From assembly GCF_000183545.2 (NCBI RefSeq), contig NZ_JH976535.1:859890-923889 (forward strand): a stretch of DNA of 64,000 nucleotides. Reading direction: 5' to 3'. Within the stretch, counting starts at the first letter, position 1; every line of letters starts with the position of its first letter. This document shows positions 26,947-35,032 of this stretch, one piece after another. The notes under the pieces are model-generated. The model was not told the DNA's origin. It ran no database searches and was given only the letters and a program-made list of their open reading frames with translations. This DNA is from Thermaerobacter subterraneus DSM 13965. GTDB lineage: Bacteria; Bacillota; Sulfobacillia; Thermaerobacterales; Thermaerobacteraceae. The translations under genes and the position numbers were made by a program.

Positions 26947-28332
26947 ATGCCCATCTGGCGCCCGGATTCCACCTTCTATCCCTCCCCGCGCCTCGCCATG
27001 GAGGCGCCGGGGGAGGGCTTGGCGTACGTGGCCCTGCTCCGCACCGGCGGCCGGCCCGACGGCTTCGCCGTGGTCGACGTGGATCCCCGCTCCGCCACCT
27101 ACGGCCGGGTCGTCCACACCCTTGACTTCCCCTACACCGGCGACGAGGTGCACCACTTCGGCTGGAACGCCTGCAGCTCGGCCCTCTGCCCCTTCGCCCC
27201 CCACCCCCACGTGGAGCGGCGCTACCTGCTGGTGCCGGGGCTGCGTTCGTCCCGGATCTACATCCTGGATACCAAGCCCGACCCGGCGGCGCCGCGGCTG
27301 GTCAAGGTGGTGGAACCGGAAGAGGTCCTGCGCCGGGCCGGGTACTCCCGCCTGCACACCGTCCACTGCGGTCCCGACGGCATCTATGTCAGCGCCCTGG
27401 GCGGCCGCGAGGGCGACGGCCCGGGCGGCATCCTAATCCTCGACCACGACAGCTTCGACGTCCTCGGCCGCTGGGAGGTGGACCGCGGCCCGCAGGTCTA
27501 CGCCTACGACTTCTGGTGGCACCTGGGCCACGACACCGTGGTCACCAGCGAGTGGGGCGCCCCCTCGCTATTCGAGGGCGGCCTGAACCTGGACGACGTG
27601 GTCAACCGGCGGTACGGGCACCGGCTGCACTTCTGGGACCTGCGGCGGCGCCGGCACGTGCAGGAGGTCGACCTGGGCGACCAGCACCAGATGGTCCTCG
27701 AGCTGCGGCCCGCCCACGACCCCAGCAAGGCGTACGGGTTCGTCGGCGTGGTGGTCAGCGTCGAGGACCTCTCGGGCTCCGTCTGGCTCTGGTACCGGGA
27801 CGGGGACCGCTGGGCGGTGCGCAAGGTGATCGAGATCCCGGCCGAACCCGCCGAGGACAAGGACGCCTTGCCGGACATCCTCAAGCCCCTGGGCGCCGTG
27901 CCGCCCCTCATCACCGACATCAACCTGTCCCTGGACGACCGCTTCCTCTACGTCTCCTGCTGGGGGACCGGCGAGCTGCGCCAGTACGACGTGTCGGACC
28001 CCTTCCACCCGAGGCTGGCGGGCTCCGTGCGGCTGGGCGGTGTGGTGCGGCGGGCGGCCCACCCGGCGGCGGGGCCCCTGACGGGCGGTCCCCAGATGGT
28101 CGAGGTCAGCCGCGACGGGCGCCGGGTGTACGTCACCAACTCCCTCTACAGCACCTGGGACGACCAGTTCTACCCGGGACTGCGGGGCTGGCTGGTCAAG
28201 CTGGACGCGGATCCCGCCGGCGGGCTGGCGGTGGACCCCGGGTTCTTCGTGGACTTCGGCGAGAGCCGGCCGCATCAGGTGCGGCTCCAGGGCGGCGACA
28301 GCTCGTCCGATTCCTTCTGCTTCCCGTCGTGA
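26947..28332 (+). CDS. mtoX: SBP56-type selenium-binding protein / methanethiol oxidase
   Basis: A 461-residue SBP56-family protein, close to normal length, starting at ATG 26947 after GGAAGGGGG. The N-terminal PSPRLAMEAPGEGLAYVALL and DEVHHFGWNACSSALCPF are diagnostic; the cysteine in NACSS is the one that binds selenium in the human homologue. HTVHCGPDGIYVSALGG, FDVLGRWEV, YDFWWHLGHDTVVTSEWG and SLDDRFLYVSCWGTGELRQYDV follow as beta-propeller blades with conserved His residues that bind copper. Bacterial members oxidise methanethiol to formaldehyde, hydrogen sulfide and hydrogen peroxide. There is no Sec-type leader, whereas MtoX of Hyphomicrobium is periplasmic; this one looks cytosolic. 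The later TauE/SafE exporter and membrane protein may serve sulfur product handling. Confidence 0.92.
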   Translation: MPIWRPDSTFYPSPRLAMEAPGEGLAYVALLRTGGRPDGFAVVDVDPRSATYGRVVHTLDFPYTGDEVHHFGWNACSSALCPFAPHPHVERRYLLVPGLRSSRIYILDTKPDPAAPRLVKVVEPEEVLRRAGYSRLHTVHCGPDGIYVSALGGREGDGPGGILILDHDSFDVLGRWEVDRGPQVYAYDFWWHLGHDTVVTSEWGAPSLFEGGLNLDDVVNRRYGHRLHFWDLRRRRHVQEVDLGDQHQMVLELRPAHDPSKAYGFVGVVVSVEDLSGSVWLWYRDGDRWAVRKVIEIPAEPAEDKDALPDILKPLGAVPPLITDINLSLDDRFLYVSCWGTGELRQYDVSDPFHPRLAGSVRLGGVVRRAAHPAAGPLTGGPQMVEVSRDGRRVYVTNSLYSTWDDQFYPGLRGWLVKLDADPAGGLAVDPGFFVDFGESRPHQVRLQGGDSSSDSFCFPS

Positions 28333-28373
28333 GGCGTGGCGGCGTCGATCGTGCCGCCATGGAGCCGGCCGGG

Positions 28374-28598
28374 GCGGACCCTGGGGAGACGGCTTTGGAG
28401 AGGGGGACCGTGGACGGAGGAACCCCGGGCAGACGGACCCCGGAGAGACGCACCCTGGAGAGATCCGCCCCCGCGAGGCGGACCGTGGAGCGAGACACCC
28501 TGCCGAGACACCGCGGGGAGACGAGCCCTGGAGAGACACACGCTGGAGAGACGGCCCGTGGAGCGCCACACCTTGGGGAGCCCCGCCCTGATCTGACG
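28374..28598 (-). repeat. 15-bp degenerate tandem repeat coding pentapeptide-like units
   Basis: About fifteen imperfect copies of a unit near CGGACCCTGGAGAGA follow one another at exact 15-base steps, except for one 13-base unit near 28510-28522. On the minus strand the unit translates as a five-residue repeat such as VSLQG, ASLRG and PSARG, the pattern of pentapeptide-repeat proteins. The 13-base unit shifts the frame: one frame carries the pentads on one side (GVALHGPSLQRVSLQG), another on the other (GVSLHG, then GGGSLQGASLRG). This looks like a decayed pentapeptide-repeat gene or a repeat that imitates one. The whole mtoX to downstream-gene spacer (28333-28708) has no other gene. Confidence 0.6.
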
Positions 28599-28708
28599 CA
28601 GGTGGCTTCCCTGCTTCACGCCGGCCGCGCCGGTGGCGGCCGGGTCCGGCGCCACGCCGCCAGGACCGGGCCGACACCGGCCCCCAGGCCGGTCAGGAGG
28701 CGACCCCC

Positions 28709-29593
28709 GTGCACGAGCACCTGACCCATGCGGTCGGAACCGGCCACGGCAGTCCCTGGCCGTGGCTGGTTCTCGTCCTGCTCGGCGCCTATCACGGCGT
28801 GAACCCGGCCATGGGTTGGCTCTTCGCCGTGGCCCTGGGCATGCAGGCCCGCAGCGGGCGGCGGGTGGTGTGGGCCCTGCTGCCCATCGGCCTGGGCCAC
28901 GCTCTGTCCGTGGGGCTGGTCCTGGCTCTGCTGTGGGGCGCCCGGGCGGTGCTCCCCGCGGTGCCCCTGCGCTACGGGGTGGCCGCCCTGCTGGTGGGCT
29001 ACGGGCTGTTCCACCTGTTCCGATCCCGCCATGCCGGGGGGCGGGTGGGGATGCAGGTGGGCTTCGCCGGCCTGGTGCTGTGGTCGTTCCTCATGGCCAC
29101 CGCCCACGGTGCCGGGCTGATGCTGGCACCCCTGGTCTGGTGGGCGGGGCCTGGGCCGGGCGGGGCCATTCCTGCGGCACCCGATGCGGCGGCTCCGGCT
29201 GCGGCACCGGCGGCAGGGCCGGCCGGGGCAACGACGGCGAGGCCTGCCGCGGCGGCTACGGTGGGGGTCGAACACGGCACCCACCTGGCCGGCGCCGACG
29301 GGTCGGCCTTCGTGGCGGCAGCAGGCGGGACGGCCGCGGCCGGGTCCGGGTTGGGAGCCGGGCCGGGAGCCGCGGCGGGGTTCGCGTTGGGTTCGGGGCT
29401 GGGGTCCTGGGCCGGCGTGCTCCTGGCCGCGGCGGTTCACGCCGCTAGCATGCTGGTGGTGGCCGGGGCCGTGGCGCTTCTCGTGTACTACCGGTTCGGC
29501 CTGTTCTTCCTACGGCGGGCTTGGGTCAACGTGGACCTGGTCTGGGCCGTGGCCATGGTGGCCAGCGGCCTGGCCGTGGCCCTGGTCGGGTGA
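28709..29593 (+). CDS. Polytopic membrane protein (HupE/NicO- or ArcD-annotated type)
   Basis: A 294-residue protein, GTG start at 28709 after AGGAGG. About six membrane helices are visible: WPWLVLVLLGAYHGVNPAMG, VWALLPIGLGHALSVGLVLALL, VAALLVGYGLFHLF, VGFAGLVLWSFLMATAHGAGLML, LLAAAVHAASMLVVAGAVALLV and VDLVWAVAMVASGLAVALV. Histidines next to small residues (AYHGVNP, LGHALS, TAHGAG, VHAAS) resemble metal/proton-path positions of nickel/cobalt or HupE-like carriers. A 100-residue Ala/Gly linker lies in the middle. Relatives are often labelled arginine/ornithine antiporter, which I do not trust. Substrate unknown. Confidence 0.68.
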   Translation: MHEHLTHAVGTGHGSPWPWLVLVLLGAYHGVNPAMGWLFAVALGMQARSGRRVVWALLPIGLGHALSVGLVLALLWGARAVLPAVPLRYGVAALLVGYGLFHLFRSRHAGGRVGMQVGFAGLVLWSFLMATAHGAGLMLAPLVWWAGPGPGGAIPAAPDAAAPAAAPAAGPAGATTARPAAAATVGVEHGTHLAGADGSAFVAAAGGTAAAGSGLGAGPGAAAGFALGSGLGSWAGVLLAAAVHAASMLVVAGAVALLVYYRFGLFFLRRAWVNVDLVWAVAMVASGLAVALVG

Positions 29594-29893
29594 CGAACGG
29601 GGGCGGGCGGGACACGGCGGCACGGCCGAAGGTTCGGCGGCGACCGCCGCCGCGCGACGGCCCGGTCGGGACCGGCCGCACCGCGGGTTTCCCACGCCGT
29701 GCGGCCGGCCATGGGAGGACCCCCAGGGCGTCTTGTCGGACAAAGACGGTGGGGAGGACACTCGGCGGCCGCGAGCAACGGGTTCGATCCTCCCGTTCCG
29801 TATCGCCGGGCATCGCTGTGCAGCGCTGGGGGCGCCCTGGCGGGTCTCGACCCGCAACGGGAGGTGCGCGGAAGAGGGGCGAGGTGAAGGGGC
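29594..29893. other. Spacer without recognisable content
   Basis: GC-rich spacer between the membrane protein and the DUF488 gene. I see no gene, hairpin terminator or repeat that stands out; the only translation signal is the GGTGAAGGGG site for the next gene at its right end. Confidence 0.5.
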
Positions 29894-30274
29894 TTGGATT
29901 TGCGGATTGGTCGCGTCTACAGGGACGAACCGGCGCCTCCGGGCGCCTACCGCGTGCTGGTCGACCGCCTGTGGCCGCGCGGGATCCGCAAGGAAGACGC
30001 CCCCTGGGACGCGTGGTGGAAGGATCTGACCCCCAGTGATGCCCTTCGCCGCTGGTACCACCAGGACCCCGAGGGCCGCTGGGACGGGTTTCGCCGGCGG
30101 TACCGCGAGGAGCTGGATGCCCTCGGCGACGAGGTGACCGCCCCCGCCCTCGCGGCCTGCCGGCGATACGGGACCGTGGTGCTGCTGACCGCCGCCCGCA
30201 ACCCCGATCGGAGCCATGTGCCCGTGCTGCGCCAGTGGTTGATCGAGCGGCTGGGGGAAGCCGCGGGGGCCTGA
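29894..30274 (+). CDS. DUF488-family protein
   Basis: A 126-residue DUF488 (YeaO-like) protein. The signature segments are RVYRDEPAPPGAYRVLVDRLWPRGI (residues 6-30), DAWWKDLTPSDALRRWYHQDP and the C-terminal VVLLTAARNPDRSHVPVLRQWL. The family has a compact fold with a conserved aspartate/arginine pair and no agreed function; some members appear near redox or nucleic-acid genes. The TTG start at 29894 is chosen because GGTGAAGGGG ends just upstream and the homologous N-terminus begins here. The stop is followed by 249 bases with no gene. Confidence 0.85.
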   Translation: MDLRIGRVYRDEPAPPGAYRVLVDRLWPRGIRKEDAPWDAWWKDLTPSDALRRWYHQDPEGRWDGFRRRYREELDALGDEVTAPALAACRRYGTVVLLTAARNPDRSHVPVLRQWLIERLGEAAGA

Positions 30275-30523
30275 TGGGACCCGTGGGGGGCCCGAGGAAA
30301 GTCGTGGGGCGCCGGTCGGGGCCGTTGCCGTGCCGACACGGTCGCGTAGCGGTGGGGGCGTGCCCGCTGCCCGCGGGGTCGTCGGGGGCGCGTCCTCATG
30401 GCCGCGGGGCAGTCAGCCGGCCGGGGTCCCCTCCCGCCCGGCGGCGGCCAACGGTGAACACGCCCGTCGGCGTTTCGCGCCGCGTTCGGACCTGGCGCCC
30501 GCGGCCACGTGGCCATGCCACGG

Positions 30524-31522
30524 TCACGCCCCCGCCGCCTCGGCCAGCACCCGCACCCCCGCCAGCAACAGGGCCAGGGCGAGGGCCCGGAGGATCCAGC
30601 GGTCGTCCACCCGGCGGGAGAGCAACGCGCCCACCTGGGCGCCGGGGATCACGCCGGCCGCCAGCAAGGCCGCCCGGTGGAGCCCGTGGTGGTACGTCCC
30701 CGCCCAGGCGTGGACGGCCACCCCCGCCCACCCCGTCAGGGCCAGCACGAAGTGGGACGTGGCCGTCGCCACGTGGACCGGGTAGTCCAGCACCGCGACC
30801 AGAAGCGGCACGTGGATGATCCCGCCACCGATGCCCAAGAGGCTGGATACGATGCCGACCAGGAAGCTGAGGGCCATGCCGCGGCCCAGGCTGCGGCCGC
30901 GGGAGGCGCCGCTCGCCGGCCCGGCGGGACCCACCCCGTCTTCCTCGGCCGACCGGGCAGCTCCGGTTTTCGCCGCGGAACCCGCTGGGTCTGCTGCGGG
31001 GGTTGCATTGGCCGTACCCAGTACACCGGCTGGGCCTGTCGCACCCGCCGTGGCTGCCGCCCGTGCTGCCCCGTCGGCCCGCGGTGCCCTGCCGGTGCCC
31101 GCTGTGCCTTGAGCCATCGCCGCACCTGCTGCACCCGCCGCGTCAGCCAGCGCGGCCCGCTGGGCCCGGGCCAGCAGCCACACCGCCGCTGCTACCATCA
31201 ACGTCCCCAAGAGGGCCTCGAACAGCCGCCGGGACATCACGGTCGAAACCCACGCCCCGAGCACGGCCCCCGGGATGGCCGCCGCCGCGAACCAGGCCCC
31301 CGCCCGGAAGTCGATCCGCCCCATCCGGGCATAGGCGATGGACCCGGAGAGGGCATTGACGGCCACCACCAGCAGCGAGATGCCGGTGAGGGTGCCGGGG
31401 TCGTCGGTCGGGTAGAGAAGGGCGAGCACGGGGATCAGGAGGAACCCGCCTCCGGCGCCGATCAGGGTGCCGATGGCGCCAACCAGGACACCGAGGACCA
31501 CCAGTGCGAAAGGAGACACCAC
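30524..31522 (-). CDS. TauE/SafE-family anion (sulfite) exporter
   Basis: A 332-residue membrane protein with two repeats, each starting with a glycine motif: LVGAIGTLIGAGGGFLLIP (residues 12-30) and LVGIVSSLLGIGGGIIHVP (second half). Seven or eight helices are visible. Family members export sulfite, sulfoacetate or similar anions. A 75-residue Ala/Gly linker (about 117-195) separates the halves and is not typical. Two GTG codons lie at the start (31522 and 31519); AGGAGG fits the second better. It is divergent from the VOC gene. Its proximity to methanethiol oxidase makes sulfur-anion export plausible, but that is inference. Confidence 0.87.
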   Translation of the reverse strand: MVSPFALVVLGVLVGAIGTLIGAGGGFLLIPVLALLYPTDDPGTLTGISLLVVAVNALSGSIAYARMGRIDFRAGAWFAAAAIPGAVLGAWVSTVMSRRLFEALLGTLMVAAAVWLLARAQRAALADAAGAAGAAMAQGTAGTGRAPRADGAARAAATAGATGPAGVLGTANATPAADPAGSAAKTGAARSAEEDGVGPAGPASGASRGRSLGRGMALSFLVGIVSSLLGIGGGIIHVPLLVAVLDYPVHVATATSHFVLALTGWAGVAVHAWAGTYHHGLHRAALLAAGVIPGAQVGALLSRRVDDRWILRALALALLLAGVRVLAEAAGA

Positions 31523-31839
31523 GATCCTCCTGCCTCTGGTTGTGGGCGTTCTGCTTGTGGGCGTTCTGCCATGGCCACGTCGGGGCGGCCCCAGGGAGCC
31601 AGTCCCCCCAAACGTTCGCGATCCCTACGAGGCCGCTCCTCCTTGATCCTACGTCGACCAGCGGCCTCCCGTCGAGACGTCCCCGGAGGTGCAATGACGA
31701 AGGCGGGCTCCCCACGTCGTCGGCAGGACGAGGAGACCATCCGGGCGAACGTCGCCCGGGGGACGACAACCCGACAGCGGGGGCAGCGGGAAGCCGCCGG
31801 CGGTGCGGTGGGACCGCACCCAAAGGAGGGGGATGCACC
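31523..31839. other. Divergent spacer between exporter and VOC genes
   Basis: This spacer must carry promoters in both directions, yet no convincing -35/-10 pair stands out by eye. A direct repeat, TGTGGGCGTTCTGC, occurs at 31539-31552 and 31556-31569 with a 17-base period; it is the only visible structure. Confidence 0.4.
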
Positions 31840-32241
31840 ATGGTCGAGCGGATCGACAACGTCGGCGTGGCAGTGCGCGACCTTCAGGCCGCCGAGTCCT
31901 TCTACACCCGCCTGGGATTCCGGGTGGAGAGCCGGGACGAGACGCCGGGGGCCCTGCTGGTCGCCGGCGACGCCCGCCTCTACCTCTTTCAGACCAACCG
32001 GCCCGAAGGCGGTGCGCGGCGCAGCCCGGACCTGGTGGGCAACCCGCCGGGCATCGACCACATCAGCTTCTGGGTGGGCGACGTCGACGCGGCGTACCGG
32101 CGGCTTGCCGAACAGGGGCTCACCTTCGCCACCGAGCCGGCCGATCAGGACTGGGGTGCCCGGGCATGCAGCCTCCACGACCCCGATGGCAACGTGATCT
32201 TCCTGCTGGGGCCTTTGAGCGAGGGCCGGGCGGAAGGTTGA
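31840..32241 (+). CDS. VOC (glyoxalase/dioxygenase-like) family protein
   Basis: A 133-residue vicinal-oxygen-chelate protein with two beta-alpha-beta-beta-beta modules. ATG 31840 follows AAAGGAGGGG. Module 1 starts RIDNVGVAVRDLQAAESFY and module 2 GIDHISFWVGDVDAAYRRL, closing with HDPDGNVIFLLGP. Of the usual metal ligands, the first histidine is replaced (DNVGV) and the final glutamate of the DPDGN motif is replaced (GNVIFLL), while the second-module histidine remains. It is thus unlikely to be a standard glyoxalase I and may bind a ligand such as an antibiotic, or another cation geometry. Single gene. Confidence 0.85.
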   Translation: MVERIDNVGVAVRDLQAAESFYTRLGFRVESRDETPGALLVAGDARLYLFQTNRPEGGARRSPDLVGNPPGIDHISFWVGDVDAAYRRLAEQGLTFATEPADQDWGARACSLHDPDGNVIFLLGPLSEGRAEG

Positions 32242-32314
32242 ACGTCCCGCCGGCGGCCGGTGCAGGCTCGCAGTCTGGTGCCGTCGGTTCGGTGGACCGC
32301 CGCGGCCGGAACGG

Positions 32315-32731
32315 TCAATCCGCCTGGGACGGAAGCCGGCTTTCGAGTCTGTGGCAATGCTCCGACGCCTCGTACCGGTTCATCCACGTCCGGAGTCGCT
32401 GCCCGCCGCGGTACCAGGCCAGGGTGCAGTCGCTCTGGTAGAGCCAGGTCACGGCATCGTGGGCGAAGGTGAGCGGGTGGACGGAAACCTGCCAGCCGGG
32501 CAGTTCGTCTTGGGCGTCCGTCACGCGCCGTACCTGTACTTCCCGCTCGCAGGCGAAGATGGCGTAGCCGCCGCGCGGGTGGATGAAGTGGTCATGGGTA
32601 AGGACCAACCCGCGGCTGGTATCGGCGATGTACCGGTTGAACGCGTCGTTGGCGGCGCGGGCGGACACCCGCGGCGGTGCGTAGGCCACCACAAGGTAGC
32701 ACTTGGGCACGGGATGGGCGGAAGCGGGCAT
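32315..32731 (-). CDS. Conserved hypothetical protein, 138 residues
   Basis: A small soluble protein with ATG 32731 preceded by AAGGAGGTG. Its sequence has alternating strand and helix segments (KCYLVVAYAPPRVSARAAND, then GLVLTHDHFIHPRGGYAIFA) and a tryptophan-rich end (WLYQSDCTLAWYRGGQRL). The beginning resembles the ferredoxin-like fold of small enzymes such as YCII-type proteins, but the catalytic His/Asp pair cannot be confirmed. No family name is assigned. It is convergent with the VOC gene; the two stops are 73 bases apart. Confidence 0.6.
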   Translation of the reverse strand: MPASAHPVPKCYLVVAYAPPRVSARAANDAFNRYIADTSRGLVLTHDHFIHPRGGYAIFACEREVQVRRVTDAQDELPGWQVSVHPLTFAHDAVTWLYQSDCTLAWYRGGQRLRTWMNRYEASEHCHRLESRLPSQAD

Positions 32732-32750
32732 CGGGGCACCTCCTTGGCAT

Positions 32751-32796
32751 CGCTGCTCACAAGCCTCTCCTCGGCGGTGTCGCTGCTCACAAGCCT
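32751..32796. repeat. Short direct repeat, 30-base period
   Basis: CGCTGCTCACAAGCCT occurs at 32751-32766 and again at 32781-32796. The spacer between the small hypothetical gene and the ArsR-type regulator contains nothing else that can be named; the pair could be an operator for the regulator downstream, but it is not palindromic. Confidence 0.4.
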
Positions 32797-32912
32797 ATGG
32801 GGTGCTCACCCGGCGGTTCAACACATTCGAAGAATTCGCAATCAGATGGCGTTGGGCGGGCTCGCCATGGCATGGTGGCGGACCGCGACGGCGAGACGGA
32901 TGGTGTCGGACG

Positions 32913-34013
32913 GTGACCATCGAGATCCAGCTTCCAGCGAATCCCGAAGCGGCCGTGACCTTCCACCTGTCGCCTCTCCTCGAGGCGGTTTGTGCCCTCG
33001 AGGCGATCGTGAACCCGCGGGCTCACCCCCTGCAACTTCACTGGGTTCTAGAGACGCGCAAGCGGCTGCCCCGTTCCCTGCTCACCGAGATTCGCAAGCT
33101 GGGCTTCGCCTATCGGGACTGGCAACTGGGCTTCTTCACCCCGCGGCCGCGGGAGGGCGTTCCCGCATTTCATGAGGAACTGGCGGACATCGAACGGCTG
33201 CCCCTGGAGACCTTCGTGGAGGAATGTGCGAGGGCGTTCACGCCATGGGAGGCAGAGCGGGATCCCACCTTCGACGAGGTGATGCGGGACGGCGCGACCC
33301 AGGCGATGCTCCTTGAGCATGCCCGATGTCTCGACCCGCGGTATGTGGAGGCCTGCGAGGAGCTGATCCGGAGCCCCGACCGGTTGCGGCGGCGACTTCT
33401 GGACATGCTCGACCAGTTCTGGGAGTGTGCCTTCAAAGGGGAGTGGGCGCGCATCCACTCCGCCTTGCTGGCCGATGCCGAGCGGCGCTCGCAACGACTC
33501 CGTGCGACGGACGTGTGGACGGTGCTGCACGAGGTGGCACCCGACGCGCGGGTGGTCCGCGACCGCCACCTTCTCATCTTCCACCGGCTCCCCGAACACG
33601 TCGTGGTCGACGTCACCCCAACCCGGCCCTTGCTGCTGGTCCCCAGCCTCTTCACCCGGGTCAAGACCCGCGTGGAGTGCGACCCGCCGTGGCAGCCATG
33701 CCTGGTCTATGCTTATGAAGGGCCCCTGCTGCGACCGCCTGCCGAGCCTCCGGTTGCCCTGCAGCGCATGCTGTTCGCCCTGGCCCACGAGGCGCGCCTG
33801 CAGATCCTGAAGCTCTGCCACGAGGGGCCCAAGAGCACCCAGGAACTGGCCCGGGCCCTCAGCCTGTCGGAAGCCGCGATCTCCCGCCACGTCAGGATCC
33901 TTCATGATGCGGGCCTGGTGAGGGCGAGACGCGACGGCTACTACGTCCTGTACGCCAGCCGGAAGGATGCGGTGGAAAGGGTGAGCCGGCACCTTCGATC
34001 CTTCCTCGGCTAG
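32913..34013 (+). CDS. ArsR-type transcriptional regulator with long N-terminal domain
   Basis: A 366-residue protein from GTG 32913. The last 80 residues form a winged helix of ArsR type: FALAHEARLQILKLCHEGPK, STQELARALSLSEAAISRHVR (recognition helix) and ARRDGYYVLYASRKD (wing). The first 280 residues make a ligand-type domain seen in long ArsR regulators (DUF5937-like), starting FHLSPLLEAVCALEAIVNPRAHP. It lacks the metal-site cysteines of metal sensors, so a small molecule or protein ligand is more likely. The gene stands alone, ending 98 bases before the convergent ABC transporter operon. Its target is unknown. Confidence 0.82.
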   Translation: MTIEIQLPANPEAAVTFHLSPLLEAVCALEAIVNPRAHPLQLHWVLETRKRLPRSLLTEIRKLGFAYRDWQLGFFTPRPREGVPAFHEELADIERLPLETFVEECARAFTPWEAERDPTFDEVMRDGATQAMLLEHARCLDPRYVEACEELIRSPDRLRRRLLDMLDQFWECAFKGEWARIHSALLADAERRSQRLRATDVWTVLHEVAPDARVVRDRHLLIFHRLPEHVVVDVTPTRPLLLVPSLFTRVKTRVECDPPWQPCLVYAYEGPLLRPPAEPPVALQRMLFALAHEARLQILKLCHEGPKSTQELARALSLSEAAISRHVRILHDAGLVRARRDGYYVLYASRKDAVERVSRHLRSFLG

Positions 34014-34111
34014 GCCGGCCCGCCCTTCGGGCCGCGTGGCTCCCCGCGGGCGGAATGGAGGCCGTGCCTCGCCGGCCGGCCATCGCCGGCTGCCGGCCGG
34101 CTGCGTTCGAC

Positions 34112-35032
34112 CTACGTCCCGGCCCCAACCAGCGCCTGGAGAAGGGCGTCGAAGAGCCCCACCCCGTTCAGGTACAGGTCGACCGCCGCTGCGGCCGCCA
34201 CCATGGCCACCCCTGCCACCGCCGGCCACCGCGCTCCCTCGGCGTCGAGGGCCCGTTCCACCGCCCGAGCGGTACCGACGAACCCCACCGCCGTGGCCAG
34301 GACCACCGCCAGCCACGGACCCGGGTGCATGGCCAGCCAGCGCGTTTCGACGGCCCAGGTCCCGCCCGGCGCCCGGTAGAGGTCGGGGTAGGGGAAGGCG
34401 GGCACGGTGGGAAGGAAGTCCAGCACGGCCGCCCCAGCGACAGCCGCGCGTACCAACAGCCAAGCACCCGCGAGGAAGGCAAGGCCCATCAGGACGTGGC
34501 GCCCCCGCCGCACGGTGCGGCCGGCACCCCATGCCGCCTGGACCAGCACGAGCCACGCCGGCATCGCGAAGGCCAGCAGGATCGCCAGGAGGAGGCCCAC
34601 CGTCTCCACCAGCGTGCGCACAAACTGGGCGGCCACGGCGGCGGACATGTCGGGCGGCAGGCCGGGGACGCCCACCCCCTGCACCATGGCCGCGATGCCG
34701 CCGAACGTCGCCCCTACGTACAGCACCGCCTCCAGCCACACCGCCAGCAGCTTGGCCCCGGCCAGCTGCCATCCGTAGACCGGCAGGGACAGGAGCAGGT
34801 AGGCGCGGGAGGTGTCCAGGTCGTTCTTGAAGCTCTGGTACGTGCGCCATAAGGCTCCCAGGGGCAGCCACCACAGCGGCACCTGAGTCATCGCCAGGAC
34901 CAGCCCCTCGTTCCAGCGGCCGACGCGGCTGGCCAGAAAGGTGTACCACGCGAGGATGGCGACCACGGAGGCCGCCGTGGTGGGCAGCCCCTGGCGCACC
35001 TCCCGCCAGAGGAGCCGGAAGAACGGCGTCAT
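34112..35032 (-). CDS. ABC transporter permease
   Basis: A 306-residue membrane protein, third gene of a GntR-ATPase-permease operon. It has six or more helices: TAASVVAILAWYTFLA, LVLAMTQVPLWWLPLGAL, LLAVWLEAVLYVGATFGGIAAM, LLLAILLAFAMPAWLVLVQAAW, GLAFLAGAWLLVRAAVAGAAVL and WLAVVLATAVGFVGTA. The organisation matches YtrC/ABC-2-like permeases that work with a partner ATPase, which in Gram-positives often respond to cell-wall antibiotics. ATG 35032 overlaps the ATPase stop (ATGA). Substrate is not predictable. Confidence 0.8.
   Translation of the reverse strand: MTPFFRLLWREVRQGLPTTAASVVAILAWYTFLASRVGRWNEGLVLAMTQVPLWWLPLGALWRTYQSFKNDLDTSRAYLLLSLPVYGWQLAGAKLLAVWLEAVLYVGATFGGIAAMVQGVGVPGLPPDMSAAVAAQFVRTLVETVGLLLAILLAFAMPAWLVLVQAAWGAGRTVRRGRHVLMGLAFLAGAWLLVRAAVAGAAVLDFLPTVPAFPYPDLYRAPGGTWAVETRWLAMHPGPWLAVVLATAVGFVGTARAVERALDAEGARWPAVAGVAMVAAAAAVDLYLNGVGLFDALLQALVGAGT

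Noticed and set aside
28374-28598. CRISPR array
   Set aside because: Units are 15 bases, imperfect and contiguous, without distinct spacers; no cas genes are near.
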